Source: a bacterium (GTDB lineage: Bacteria; Babelota; Babeliae; Babelales; Vermiphilaceae). Taken from it: a stretch of DNA of 8,182 bases. Both the position numbers and the translations under genes were made by a program. The stretch covers positions 1 through 8,182 of the forward strand of contig DAOVGZ010000044.1 of the NCBI GenBank assembly GCA_030672115.1, in the 5' to 3' direction. The notes under the pieces were generated by a model that was not told where the DNA came from, did not search any database, and worked only from the letters and a program-made list of their open reading frames with translations. Positions within the stretch are counted from its first letter, which is position 1. Every line of letters begins with the position of its first letter. Below, piece by piece: positions 1-5,421 of this stretch.

Positions 1-556
1 CCAATGATGTTTTAGGAAGCAAAATTTCATCAGGGAAAAATCTCCCCAATTCAGATTCTATTATTTTTTTTGCATCTAAAGGAATAACCGTTGCAAATAA
101 CTGAGCGGTTAGTAACTCTCCAAATAAAAGCCCACATTGATTTTTTGTGGGGAAAAAAGAAAAAAGATATGAAGCTTTTTTTTCATCAAGCAATTGTGTA
201 TCAGTTAACATTCCAGGAGTAAGCACCTGTGTAACACCACGTTGTACAATTTTACCAGAAACAGCTTCTTCTAACTGGTCACAAAGAGCAACTTTAAAAC
301 CCCCTTTGACCAACTTGGTCAAATAATGATCACGAGCATGAATAGGAACGCCACACAAAGGAATTGGTTTGCCATCTAATATTCCTCTTTTTGTTAATGT
401 AATTCCTAAAAATGCTGACGCCTTTTTTGCATCGTCAAAAAAAAGCTCATAAAAATCACCAACCTGAAAAAAAAGCAACGTATCAGAATATTGTTCTTTT
501 ATCTGAAAAAACTGTTGCATTAAAGGAGTTAAAGTTTTCTTTTTCGTTTTGCTCAT
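1..556 (-). CDS. mutS: DNA mismatch repair protein MutS, N-terminal part (runs off left edge)
   Basis: MutS recognises mispaired or looped bases and starts mismatch repair with MutL. Only the first 185 codons are in the window; the frame is open to base 1. Visible are the N-terminal TPLMQQFFQIKEQYSDTLLF region and the mismatch-reading motif GDFYELF (about residues 33-39), whose Phe35 and Glu37 correspond to the Phe-x-Glu pair that contacts the mispair. Further on are LTKRG, the GVPIHA segment, a CDQLEEA segment and RGVTQVLTPGM, all typical of domain I. The usual R-M before GDFYE is Q-V here, a mild change. The ATG at 556 is chosen by homology, since it gives the normal short N-terminus; no good Shine-Dalgarno precedes it. 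The gene is divergent from the exported-protein genes to its right. The clamp and ATPase domains lie outside the window, so intactness cannot be judged. Confidence 0.95.
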   Translation of the reverse strand, partial: MSKTKKKTLTPLMQQFFQIKEQYSDTLLFFQVGDFYELFFDDAKKASAFLGITLTKRGILDGKPIPLCGVPIHARDHYLTKLVKGGFKVALCDQLEEAVSGKIVQRGVTQVLTPGMLTDTQLLDEKKASYLFSFFPTKNQCGLLFGELLTAQLFATVIPLDAKKIIESELGRFFPDEILLPKTSL

Positions 557-597
557 AATTGAAATCGTTTTTTTAAAATTTTATTTGAAGATCTCTA

Positions 598-626
598 AAT
601 ATAACTTAAATTTTCGAAGTTATAAA
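598..626 (-). promoter_or_regulatory. Candidate sigma70-type promoter for mutS
   Basis: On the minus strand, TTTATA (626-621) and TATATT (603-598) are separated by 17 bases and match the -35 and -10 consensus at 4/6 and 5/6. Transcription would start near 591, leaving a leader of about 35 bases before the mutS ATG. In DNA this AT-rich such matches occur by chance, so this is only a candidate. Confidence 0.35.
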
Positions 627-699
627 AAAATTCAACGTCATATCTTTTTTTAAATTATTTTTTCCAGTAAATATACTACTAGTGTAGCAAAAACCCTTC

Positions 700-728
700 T
701 TGACGGCCATAATAACTTCCTCTACACT
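700..728 (+). promoter_or_regulatory. Candidate sigma70-type promoter for the exported-protein gene at 802
   Basis: TTGACG (700-705, 5/6 to TTGACA), a 17-base spacer and TACACT (723-728, 4/6 to TATAAT) make the best-formed promoter in the divergent spacer. The predicted start near 735 gives a leader of about 67 bases ahead of the ATG at 802. The -10 lies in one arm of an 8-base inverted repeat, TAGTGTAG (680-687) and CTACACTA (722-729), which brackets the -35. It could be an operator, but repeats of that length are common by chance. Confidence 0.45.
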
Positions 729-801
729 AAAATAAAATCATAAAACATGAGTAACGATCGCAAAGTAAGTATTATATTCAAAATATTTTAAGGAATTTTT
801 C

Positions 802-1389
802 ATGAACAAAAAACTACTTGTATCTTCTTTAGTTATACTACTTTCGACCTCTCTTTGCACCCTTGCATTCCGATCATATAAAGAAATTTTTGAAGATCCA
901 CAAATCGAAAATGTTTACCCAGAAACAAACGATCCACAAACAAAAGAAAATATGAAAACTTTTTTCATAAACTTATTTGATGACCCCTGTATTTATGGCT
1001 GTGAAATATTTGGAAATGATACAACTGCAAAGCTCAACCAAAAATTTTATGTTGATCTTAAAAAAATGTTTGATTTTATTCTCAACAATGGAACTATTGA
1101 TCAAAACGATATCGATCAAGCCTTTAATTCATATAAAGAATTTGTGGAAACTTTAATTAAAACAAATGATAAAACAAGCGAAGTTTTGACTTTTATCGCA
1201 ATAACATTTTCTAGAACTATGGGTATAGCCCATCTGGAGTCACTATTAGCTAAAACAGGTGTAAGAATTATGGATCCTAAAAAACAAACCCTTTTTGAAC
1301 AAACATTAAAAATTTTTGAAAAAAAAATAAATTCTTTTTTGGAAGAAGAATTTGAAAGTTTTTTCAAAATCGCCAATATTAAAGAATAA
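802..1389 (+). CDS. Exported protein of unknown function (195 aa)
   Basis: I do not recognise this protein. It starts with MNKKLLVSSLVILLSTSLC, a classical signal peptide with a Lys-rich n-region and hydrophobic core, probably cut after residue 22 (T-L-A before F). A Cys at residue 19 is not in a proper lipobox, so lipidation is unlikely. The mature part of about 173 residues is polar, rich in Lys, Asp, Glu, Phe and Asn, and looks mostly helical. It has one Cys pair near residues 62-66 (CIYGC) that could form a disulfide outside the cytoplasm. There are no further membrane segments. The start is supported by TAAGGAA (AGGA at 791-794, 7 bases before the ATG). It is the first gene of the rightward group and is followed by a 176-base spacer. 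A host-directed or surface role is possible but is inference. Confidence 0.8.
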   Translation: MNKKLLVSSLVILLSTSLCTLAFRSYKEIFEDPQIENVYPETNDPQTKENMKTFFINLFDDPCIYGCEIFGNDTTAKLNQKFYVDLKKMFDFILNNGTIDQNDIDQAFNSYKEFVETLIKTNDKTSEVLTFIAITFSRTMGIAHLESLLAKTGVRIMDPKKQTLFEQTLKIFEKKINSFLEEEFESFFKIANIKE

Positions 1390-1409
1390 TTTTTTGCTTA
1401 TTTTAAATC

Positions 1410-1439
1410 TAGAAATAATGCATATGCTCGGATTATAAT
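1410..1439 (+). promoter_or_regulatory. Candidate promoter for the tandem zinc-finger-like genes
   Basis: A perfect TATAAT (1434-1439) lies 18 bases after TAGAAA (1410-1415, 4/6 to TTGACA) in the 176-base spacer before the first zinc-finger-like gene. The leader would be about 120 bases. The rest of the spacer (1440-1550) is A-rich and holds only an imperfect CCTTTA/TAAAGG hairpin without a T-tract. With no terminator or clear promoter between the two paralogs, one transcript could carry both. The weak -35 keeps confidence low. Confidence 0.35.
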
Positions 1440-1565
1440 CAATTTAAAAAAAATTATACCTAAACACCGAACATTTCAAATACCCTTTAAGGCCATAAAA
1501 AAATGCTATAAAGGCAAAAAACGTACAACCTTTAATACAAAAAAATAAAAAATTTAGGATTTCTT

Positions 1566-2258
1566 TTGAATTTAAAATCAATGTCCAACACGATTGTCAA
1601 ACTATCATTCACTTTTCTTCTTTTTTTTACTGCCTACTCAACAAAATGTATGAAAAGAGAACAAAATAAAGAAGGCAAATATAAATGTCGATTCTGCCCA
1701 AAATACCTACAATGGATTCATCTACACGAAAAATATCACTGCCTAGACAATCCTCACTGTATGAAAAAACAACTAGAAGGCAACTGTCGACACTGCGGTC
1801 TATACAGAAAACGCAAACGTGCTCATGAAAAATATTGTTTAAACAATCCAAATTGCATTAAGACAAATCGAATGCACCAATATCCTAACTGCAAACTAGA
1901 CATAAAAAATATAACGATCAACCTAGACATGAAAAAACAACTAGGAGGCAACTGTAAACACTACAGTCAACACGAAAAATATCATTGTAAAAAAATCAAA
2001 AAAAATAAAAATCCTTCAATATTTGAAAATAAACCTCAACCAGAATCAACCATAAATAAAAAAATTATTACTAACTATAGTAATCACTATAGTTACTTAA
2101 AAACTAGAGAATATTTTCGAACATTAAATAAAAAAATTATTACTAACTATAATAATCACTTTAGTTACTTAAAAACTCTAGAAGACCCCTCATTTCTATC
2201 TGAAAGCAATGAATATTTTCAAACATTTACTCCTGCAATAGAAGGAATTTATTTTTAA
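1566..2258 (+). CDS. Exported zinc-finger-like (C-x2-C-x9-H-x3/4-C) protein, paralog 1 (230 aa)
   Basis: I cannot assign a named family. The N-terminus is a signal peptide or anchor with hydrophobic core near residues 13-24 (LSFTFLLFFTAY), followed by a basic mature part. Two finger-like units follow: Cys41, Cys44, His54, Cys59 and Cys74, Cys77, His87, Cys91, each with nine residues between the second Cys and the His. The His is followed by E-K-Y, and each unit has a trailing NP-x-C (Cys65, Cys97). A third, degenerate unit has Cys130, Tyr133 in place of Cys, His136 and Cys141, with most of its middle missing. The C-terminus holds a 24-residue tandem repeat (from Asn164 and Asn188). The TTG start is preferred because AGGA (1556-1559) lies 6 bases upstream, whereas the in-frame ATG at 1581 is 21 bases away; the paralog at 2280 has the same layout. 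Zinc binding is inferred from spacing only. Given the signal peptide, DNA binding in its own cytoplasm is unlikely and an exported or effector role is plausible. Confidence 0.8.
   Translation: MNLKSMSNTIVKLSFTFLLFFTAYSTKCMKREQNKEGKYKCRFCPKYLQWIHLHEKYHCLDNPHCMKKQLEGNCRHCGLYRKRKRAHEKYCLNNPNCIKTNRMHQYPNCKLDIKNITINLDMKKQLGGNCKHYSQHEKYHCKKIKKNKNPSIFENKPQPESTINKKIITNYSNHYSYLKTREYFRTLNKKIITNYNNHFSYLKTLEDPSFLSESNEYFQTFTPAIEGIYF
1613..1717 (+). repeat. Leader/finger-1 duplicated block, copy 1 (partner 2327-2431)
   Basis: This 105-base block matches 2327-2431 at 99 of 105 positions by hand alignment, with no gap and an offset of exactly 714 bases. It covers the end of the signal peptide, the basic linker and most of finger 1. 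Four or more of the six differences change an amino acid. The block marks a recent tandem duplication of the whole gene. Confidence 0.85.
1761..1794 (+). repeat. Internal duplicated segment, copy 1 (partner 1929-1962)
   Basis: The 34 bases encoding M-K-K-Q-L-E-G-N-C-R-H match 1929-1962 at 31 of 34 positions, and the preceding CCTAGACA is shared as well. This shows that the region of finger 2 was copied once more inside the gene, with the copy then losing part of its finger. Confidence 0.75.
1929..1962 (+). repeat. Internal duplicated segment, copy 2 (degenerate finger 3)
   Basis: This is the second copy of 1761-1794, encoding M-K-K-Q-L-G-G-N-C-K-H. The next residue is Tyr instead of the second metal-ligand Cys, and only two residues separate it from His136. 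The unit therefore lacks the normal finger loop and probably does not bind zinc in the same way. Confidence 0.7.
2053..2176 (+). repeat. Tandem 72-bp (24-residue) repeat inside paralog 1
   Basis: Two copies start at 2053 and 2125 with a period of 72 bases, exactly 24 codons. Both encode N-K-K-I-I-T-N-Y-x-N-H-x-S-Y-L-K-T followed by an E-x-F/Y-F-x-T-L/F ending; the second copy has about ten extra residues before its ending. The near identity suggests a recent slippage or unequal-crossover duplication. It is absent from paralog 2. Confidence 0.85.
2072..2095 (+). repeat. Perfect 10-bp inverted repeat with 4-base loop, within coding sequence
   Basis: TAACTATAGT (2072-2081) and ACTATAGTTA (2086-2095) are exact reverse complements around the loop AATC. 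Each arm also contains the palindrome ACTATAGT. The matching place in the second 72-bp repeat copy has two mismatches, so the structure is not conserved there. There is no T-tract, so it is not a terminator. Confidence 0.6.
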
Positions 2259-2279
2259 AACAAATAATTTAGGATTTTT

Positions 2280-3080
2280 TTGAATATCAAAATAATGCCC
2301 AACACCATCATCAAAATACTTATATCTTTTCTTCTTTTTTTTACTGTCTACTCAACAAAATGTATGAAAAGAAAACAAAACAAAGAAGGCAAATATAAAT
2401 GTCGATTCTGCTCAAAATACCTTAAATGGATATATCGACACGAAAAACGCTCTTGCTCAAAAAATCCTAATAATGTAAAACAAAATCGAGGCGGAACCTG
2501 TCAATACTGTGATCAATATAAAAAACGTATATCTCACCACGAAAAAAATTGTTTCAACAATCCAAATTGTAAAAAAAGAAAAAAATCTGACTTTTTTAAT
2601 AAAAAAATCAATAAAAATAAAAACAAAACTAAACTTTCACCTGTGGCTAAACCTATAATCAAGTACGTCACTCAAAACGAACAAAAGAAAAAATCTCATC
2701 GAGAAAAAATATGCCCTCACTGCAAGATATTAAAAAAAGACATTTACGCTCACAGAAAATATTGTACTGCAGAAAAGCCTTTGAATAAAAAAATTAGAAG
2801 AAAACGTACTTCCTGTAATAAGTATAAATTAAAAACGAATATGAATTTAAATCATTACAAAGTAAAAAAAGGAACTTTTTTAGACGATTGCCTTGATGAT
2901 GATTATTTATTTGATCAAAATCAAAATTTAAAATTTTCGCATTTAAGTTTACCCCCTCTTCCACATGGAGAAGAAATACAAATAATAGAATGGAATATTA
3001 ATGCCAACCTAACAATTATACAACAATGTTATATCATGAGATGTTATAATAAAAATCAACAACGAATAGAAGAATTTTAA
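2280..3080 (+). CDS. Exported zinc-finger-like (C-x2-C-x9-H-x3/4-C) protein, paralog 2 (266 aa)
   Basis: This is a tandem paralog of the preceding gene, 21 bases after its stop, with the same signal-peptide layout (hydrophobic core near residues 13-24) and a strongly basic mature part. Three regular finger-like units are present: Cys41/Cys44/His54/Cys59, Cys74/Cys77/His87/Cys91 and Cys145/Cys148/His158/Cys162. All have x9 between the second Cys and the His, and finger 2 keeps the trailing NPNC. A Lys/Asn-rich linker of about 45 residues precedes finger 3. The C-terminal 70 residues change character, with an acidic stretch (DDCLDDDYLFD) and a more hydrophobic end, and have no counterpart in paralog 1. 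The start is TTG with AGGA (2271-2274) 5 bases upstream; the ATG at 2295 lies too far from it. The spacing recalls short C2HC and UBZ-type fingers of eukaryotic proteins, but two residues shorter than usual UBZ spacing, so no family is claimed. Its stop overlaps the convergent ITPA-like gene. Confidence 0.82.
   Translation: MNIKIMPNTIIKILISFLLFFTVYSTKCMKRKQNKEGKYKCRFCSKYLKWIYRHEKRSCSKNPNNVKQNRGGTCQYCDQYKKRISHHEKNCFNNPNCKKRKKSDFFNKKINKNKNKTKLSPVAKPIIKYVTQNEQKKKSHREKICPHCKILKKDIYAHRKYCTAEKPLNKKIRRKRTSCNKYKLKTNMNLNHYKVKKGTFLDDCLDDDYLFDQNQNLKFSHLSLPPLPHGEEIQIIEWNINANLTIIQQCYIMRCYNKNQQRIEEF
2327..2431 (+). repeat. Leader/finger-1 duplicated block, copy 2 (partner 1613-1717)
   Basis: This is the second copy of the 105-base block at 1613-1717 (99/105 identical, ungapped). 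The short upstream string TTTAGGATTT with its following TTGAAT start is also shared, so the ribosome binding site was part of the duplicated unit. Confidence 0.85.
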
Positions 3081-3637
3081 CGTTGCAAAAATATTTTTAA
3101 TTTTTTTATTGCCAATGATCGTGGACTTATTTGATTTTTTTCTTCTACTGACATGGCAGCAAACGTTTTATTATAACCCTCTGGAATAAAAATATGATCC
3201 CATCCAAAATTAGAAGTTCCTTGTGGAGCTACAATTGTGCCATTCAACGTTCCTTCAAAAAAAGAAACATTATCACATCCATCTGCATACCCAATAATAG
3301 TGGAAGCACGGGCAGCTGTTTTTCCTAATTTTAAAGCCATTTTGGCAAGCCCATCATTGCCCATTGTTTGCAAAAACCATTTAATAAATGGACCAGGCAA
3401 TCCATCGGTGCCATCTTTTTTTGAAAAACATTCAATATACAATGCAGTATCATCAACCATCACTGGCCCATCAAAATGAGAACATGCTACACGTAATTTT
3501 TCTTGAATTATTTTCTTAGAATTAACTTCTTGAATTTCTGGCAAATCAAAATGTTTTCCATAAACACACCCCAAAAAAGCCTGCACTTCTGCAAGTTTTC
3601 CTTTGTTACCTGTTACAAATGTTATTTTTTTATTCAT
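3077..3637 (-). CDS. Inosine/xanthosine triphosphate pyrophosphatase, eukaryotic ITPA-like (RdgB/HAM1 family)
   Basis: HAM1-family enzymes hydrolyse ITP, dITP and XTP to the monophosphate and pyrophosphate, keeping deaminated purines out of DNA and RNA. The 186-residue protein is full length. It shows the phosphate-binding N-terminus FVTGNKGKLAEV (residues 7-18), the acidic VMVDDTAL (about 59-66), GLPGPFIKWFL (about 79-89), a GTIVAPQG turn, FGWDHIFIP (about 143-151) and EEKNQISPRS near the end. GLPGPFIKWFL and the DLPEIQE segment resemble eukaryotic ITPA more than typical bacterial RdgB. The usual S-H-R near the C-terminus is S-P-R here, so the His that normally contacts the base is replaced. 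The ATG lies inside the end of the upstream gene (8-base overlap), implying translational coupling. The stop shares TTAA with the convergent zinc-finger gene. Symbol left blank because rdgB versus ITPA naming depends on phylogeny. Confidence 0.93.
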   Translation of the reverse strand: MNKKITFVTGNKGKLAEVQAFLGCVYGKHFDLPEIQEVNSKKIIQEKLRVACSHFDGPVMVDDTALYIECFSKKDGTDGLPGPFIKWFLQTMGNDGLAKMALKLGKTAARASTIIGYADGCDNVSFFEGTLNGTIVAPQGTSNFGWDHIFIPEGYNKTFAAMSVEEKNQISPRSLAIKKLKIFLQR

Positions 3638-4559
3638 GATTTAATCGCCATTCAATTGCATGCTCAATCCCACCAAAACGTTTTATTTGTTGCTCGAGAT
3701 CAACAACAAACTGTAACGCTTGATTGCATGATTTTTTAATATCATCTAAAGAAGAATCTTTTTTCAAAGTTTGCATTGATGTAACAAAATTATTCGTTAT
3801 TGTTGTTAAATGTGGAATTTGTAAACGCTCATCATTTGCAAGAATTGCTCCTCGTTTTTCAAACTGCGCAAGCTCATACTCCATGAACGCTACAACCTCT
3901 TCAATATGAACAACAAAACTACGCGAAATCCCTTGTAAAGTCTCTTTGTAATAATGCTTTTCTTTGTCTGTTAAAGTTTCGACACTTGATATTTTTGCAA
4001 AACAACATTTTATTTCTTGGCATAAATAAGGACACCGTGTCTTTTTTTGTATAAACCATACAAGCGAGTCTTCATGAAAAAACTTTTTATATAAAGAAGT
4101 ACACAAAGTAATAACTCGCCCAAATGCATAATATTTTACAACCTTAGTGACACAATTTTTTATAAATTGAAATGAAAAATAAGATGGATGTTTTTTATTC
4201 CACCTTTTTCGAACTTCATTTAGAACTAAATGTTGCTCATGTAAAAGCTCTTTATCAGAAAAATTCGTTACTTTTTGTTTTTCAATCATTTTATATTCAG
4301 GACTTTTACGTAACAAATACCAATAAGCAACAAAACCGCACCCTCCAATAAGTGCCACTGGCATAGCAACACGCATAGCCCAATGCTTTTGCATCATTTT
4401 TTCTATTTTTTGCCTGTGAATCGAAACTTTTTTTTGATCTATACACGGCAAAATAATATCACCTGTAGTTTGTGTCGAAATCTGCACTATATCATCTGCA
4501 TAAAAAGAAAAAATCGTTGTTAAAAACAACGTAGCTAAAACTATTTTTTTTATTATCAC
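3630..4559 (-). CDS. Exported or membrane-anchored protein of unknown function (309 aa)
   Basis: I do not recognise this protein. It begins with a signal peptide, IIKKIVLATLFLTTIFSFYA, probably cut after the Ala at residue 21. A second hydrophobic segment follows near residues 61-82 (VAMPVALIGGCGFVAYWYLL), likely a transmembrane helix flanked by basic residues. The remaining 225 or so residues are polar and predicted helical, with a Cys-rich patch (TRCPYLCQEIKCCF) near the middle. Two starts are possible, TTG at 4562 and GTG at 4559. GTG is chosen because GGGGGA lies 6 bases before it but only 3 bases before the TTG. It follows dtd by about 20 bases and overlaps the ITPA-like gene by 8, so it is co-transcribed with housekeeping enzymes although its own role appears to be at the envelope. 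Confidence 0.8.
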   Translation of the reverse strand: MIIKKIVLATLFLTTIFSFYADDIVQISTQTTGDIILPCIDQKKVSIHRQKIEKMMQKHWAMRVAMPVALIGGCGFVAYWYLLRKSPEYKMIEKQKVTNFSDKELLHEQHLVLNEVRKRWNKKHPSYFSFQFIKNCVTKVVKYYAFGRVITLCTSLYKKFFHEDSLVWFIQKKTRCPYLCQEIKCCFAKISSVETLTDKEKHYYKETLQGISRSFVVHIEEVVAFMEYELAQFEKRGAILANDERLQIPHLTTITNNFVTSMQTLKKDSSLDDIKKSCNQALQFVVDLEQQIKRFGGIEHAIEWRLNHE

Positions 4560-4580
4560 CAAAATTCCCCCATATAAAAA

Positions 4581-5027
4581 CTATCTATTTTCACTGTCTA
4601 TGATTATGGTTACCGGCCCATCATTTAATAATTCAACCTGCATCATAGCTCCAAAAGCACCTTCTTTAACCTGCAAATACTGCTTTTTTAATTCCACTGT
4701 AAAATCATTATAAACCTTTTGTGCCTCTTGAGGCGGCATTGCCTCATAAAAAGACGGACGATTACCTTTTTTACAATTTACATACAATGTAAACTGTGAA
4801 ACCAAAAGAATATTTCCGCCAGCTTGCACAATATTTTTGTCCCAATTCAAATCACCGTTAGAAAAAACTCTTAATTTCAAAAGTTTTTTGATTATGTAGT
4901 CACGATCTTTTACTGTGTCATTTTTTTTAATACCAAGAAGAACTAAAAAACCATAATCTATTTTTGAAATAACAACGCCATCAACGGCGACCGAAGCTGT
5001 TTTTACTTTTTGTACTACAGCTTTCAT
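4581..5027 (-). CDS. dtd: D-aminoacyl-tRNA deacylase
   Basis: Dtd removes D-amino acids, and glycine from mischarged tRNA-Ala, from tRNA, keeping protein synthesis stereochemically correct. It acts as a cytoplasmic homodimer. The 148 residues match the usual full length. Family marks include the N-terminal MKAVVQKVKTASVAVDG, FLVLLGI, the active-site SQFTLY (about residues 77-82), KKGNRPSF, FGAMMQVEL and the C-terminal NDGPVTIIIDS, whose Gly-Pro pair is the chirality-selective motif inserted across the dimer. No key residue is missing. The Shine-Dalgarno AAGGTG overlaps the stop codon of the upstream pyrophosphohydrolase gene, 9 bases away, so translation is probably coupled. Confidence 0.96.
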   Translation of the reverse strand: MKAVVQKVKTASVAVDGVVISKIDYGFLVLLGIKKNDTVKDRDYIIKKLLKLRVFSNGDLNWDKNIVQAGGNILLVSQFTLYVNCKKGNRPSFYEAMPPQEAQKVYNDFTVELKKQYLQVKEGAFGAMMQVELLNDGPVTIIIDSENR

Positions 5028-5036
5028 ACCAACACC

Positions 5037-5396
5037 TTAGAGTTTATCCCACTTGTCATAACGACCTTTTGCTTTTTCAAGAGGATATTTTTTTGCGTTA
5101 AGAACCATTTTTTTCTCAATCGCACTGGAAATATCAATTTTTGCTGCTCTCGCAAAATTTATTGCAGTAATAACAACATCTGCCAACTCTTGCTCAATCT
5201 CTTCTCTATTTTTATCTACTTCTTGAAATGATTTTTGAGAACCAATCCATAAAAATTTTTCTACTAATTCTGATGCTTCAACAGAAATTGCCATGCTTAA
5301 ATCTTTTGGCGTATGAAACTGATACCATTCGCGATCATCAATGAAAGCTTCAACTAAATTTCTCAATTCTTGGACCGTTGTTGTTTTATCAATCAT
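5037..5396 (-). CDS. MazG-like / dCTP pyrophosphatase-type nucleotide pyrophosphohydrolase
   Basis: All-alpha pyrophosphohydrolases of this group split (deoxy)nucleoside triphosphates, often dCTP and modified forms, to the monophosphate. The 119-residue length fits a single-domain MazG/DCTPP1-like enzyme, not the two-domain MazG. It shows FIDDREWYQFHTPKDL (residues 18-33), the E-x2-E half of the metal site in SVEASELVEKF (about 38-48), the second half E-x2-D in EQELADVVI (about 68-76), and the closing KKMVLNAKKYP. The four acidic residues expected to bind Mg2+ are present. AAGGA lies 6 bases before the ATG. It sits between a small exported protein (25-base gap) and dtd (9-base gap). With the ITPA-like enzyme further on, it suggests a nucleotide-pool cleaning operon; exact substrate cannot be read from sequence. 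Confidence 0.9.
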   Translation of the reverse strand: MIDKTTTVQELRNLVEAFIDDREWYQFHTPKDLSMAISVEASELVEKFLWIGSQKSFQEVDKNREEIEQELADVVITAINFARAAKIDISSAIEKKMVLNAKKYPLEKAKGRYDKWDKL

Positions 5397-5421
5397 TACA
5401 TTCCTTAAATCTTTTTTATAA

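Noticed and set aside
1116..1376. Minus-strand open frame opposite the first exported protein
   Set aside because: It is a shadow of the plus-strand gene, which has a signal peptide and Shine-Dalgarno; the minus frame has neither.
1490..1520. CCTTTA/TAAAGG hairpin in the spacer before the zinc-finger-like genes
   Set aside because: The stem is interrupted and no T-tract follows on either strand, so it is not a convincing terminator; no riboswitch or small RNA pattern is visible.
3086..3097. AAAAATATTTTT palindrome followed by T-rich sequence as terminator for the zinc-finger-like gene
   Set aside because: The stem is only A-T pairs in an AT-rich region and lies in the coding end of the ITPA-like gene, so it is too weak to call.
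4564..4581. Five-codon ATG...TGA mini-frame overlapping the start of the membrane protein, as a possible leader peptide
   Set aside because: It is very short, its ATG has no ribosome binding site of its own, and its GGGGGA is better explained as the binding site for the GTG at 4559.
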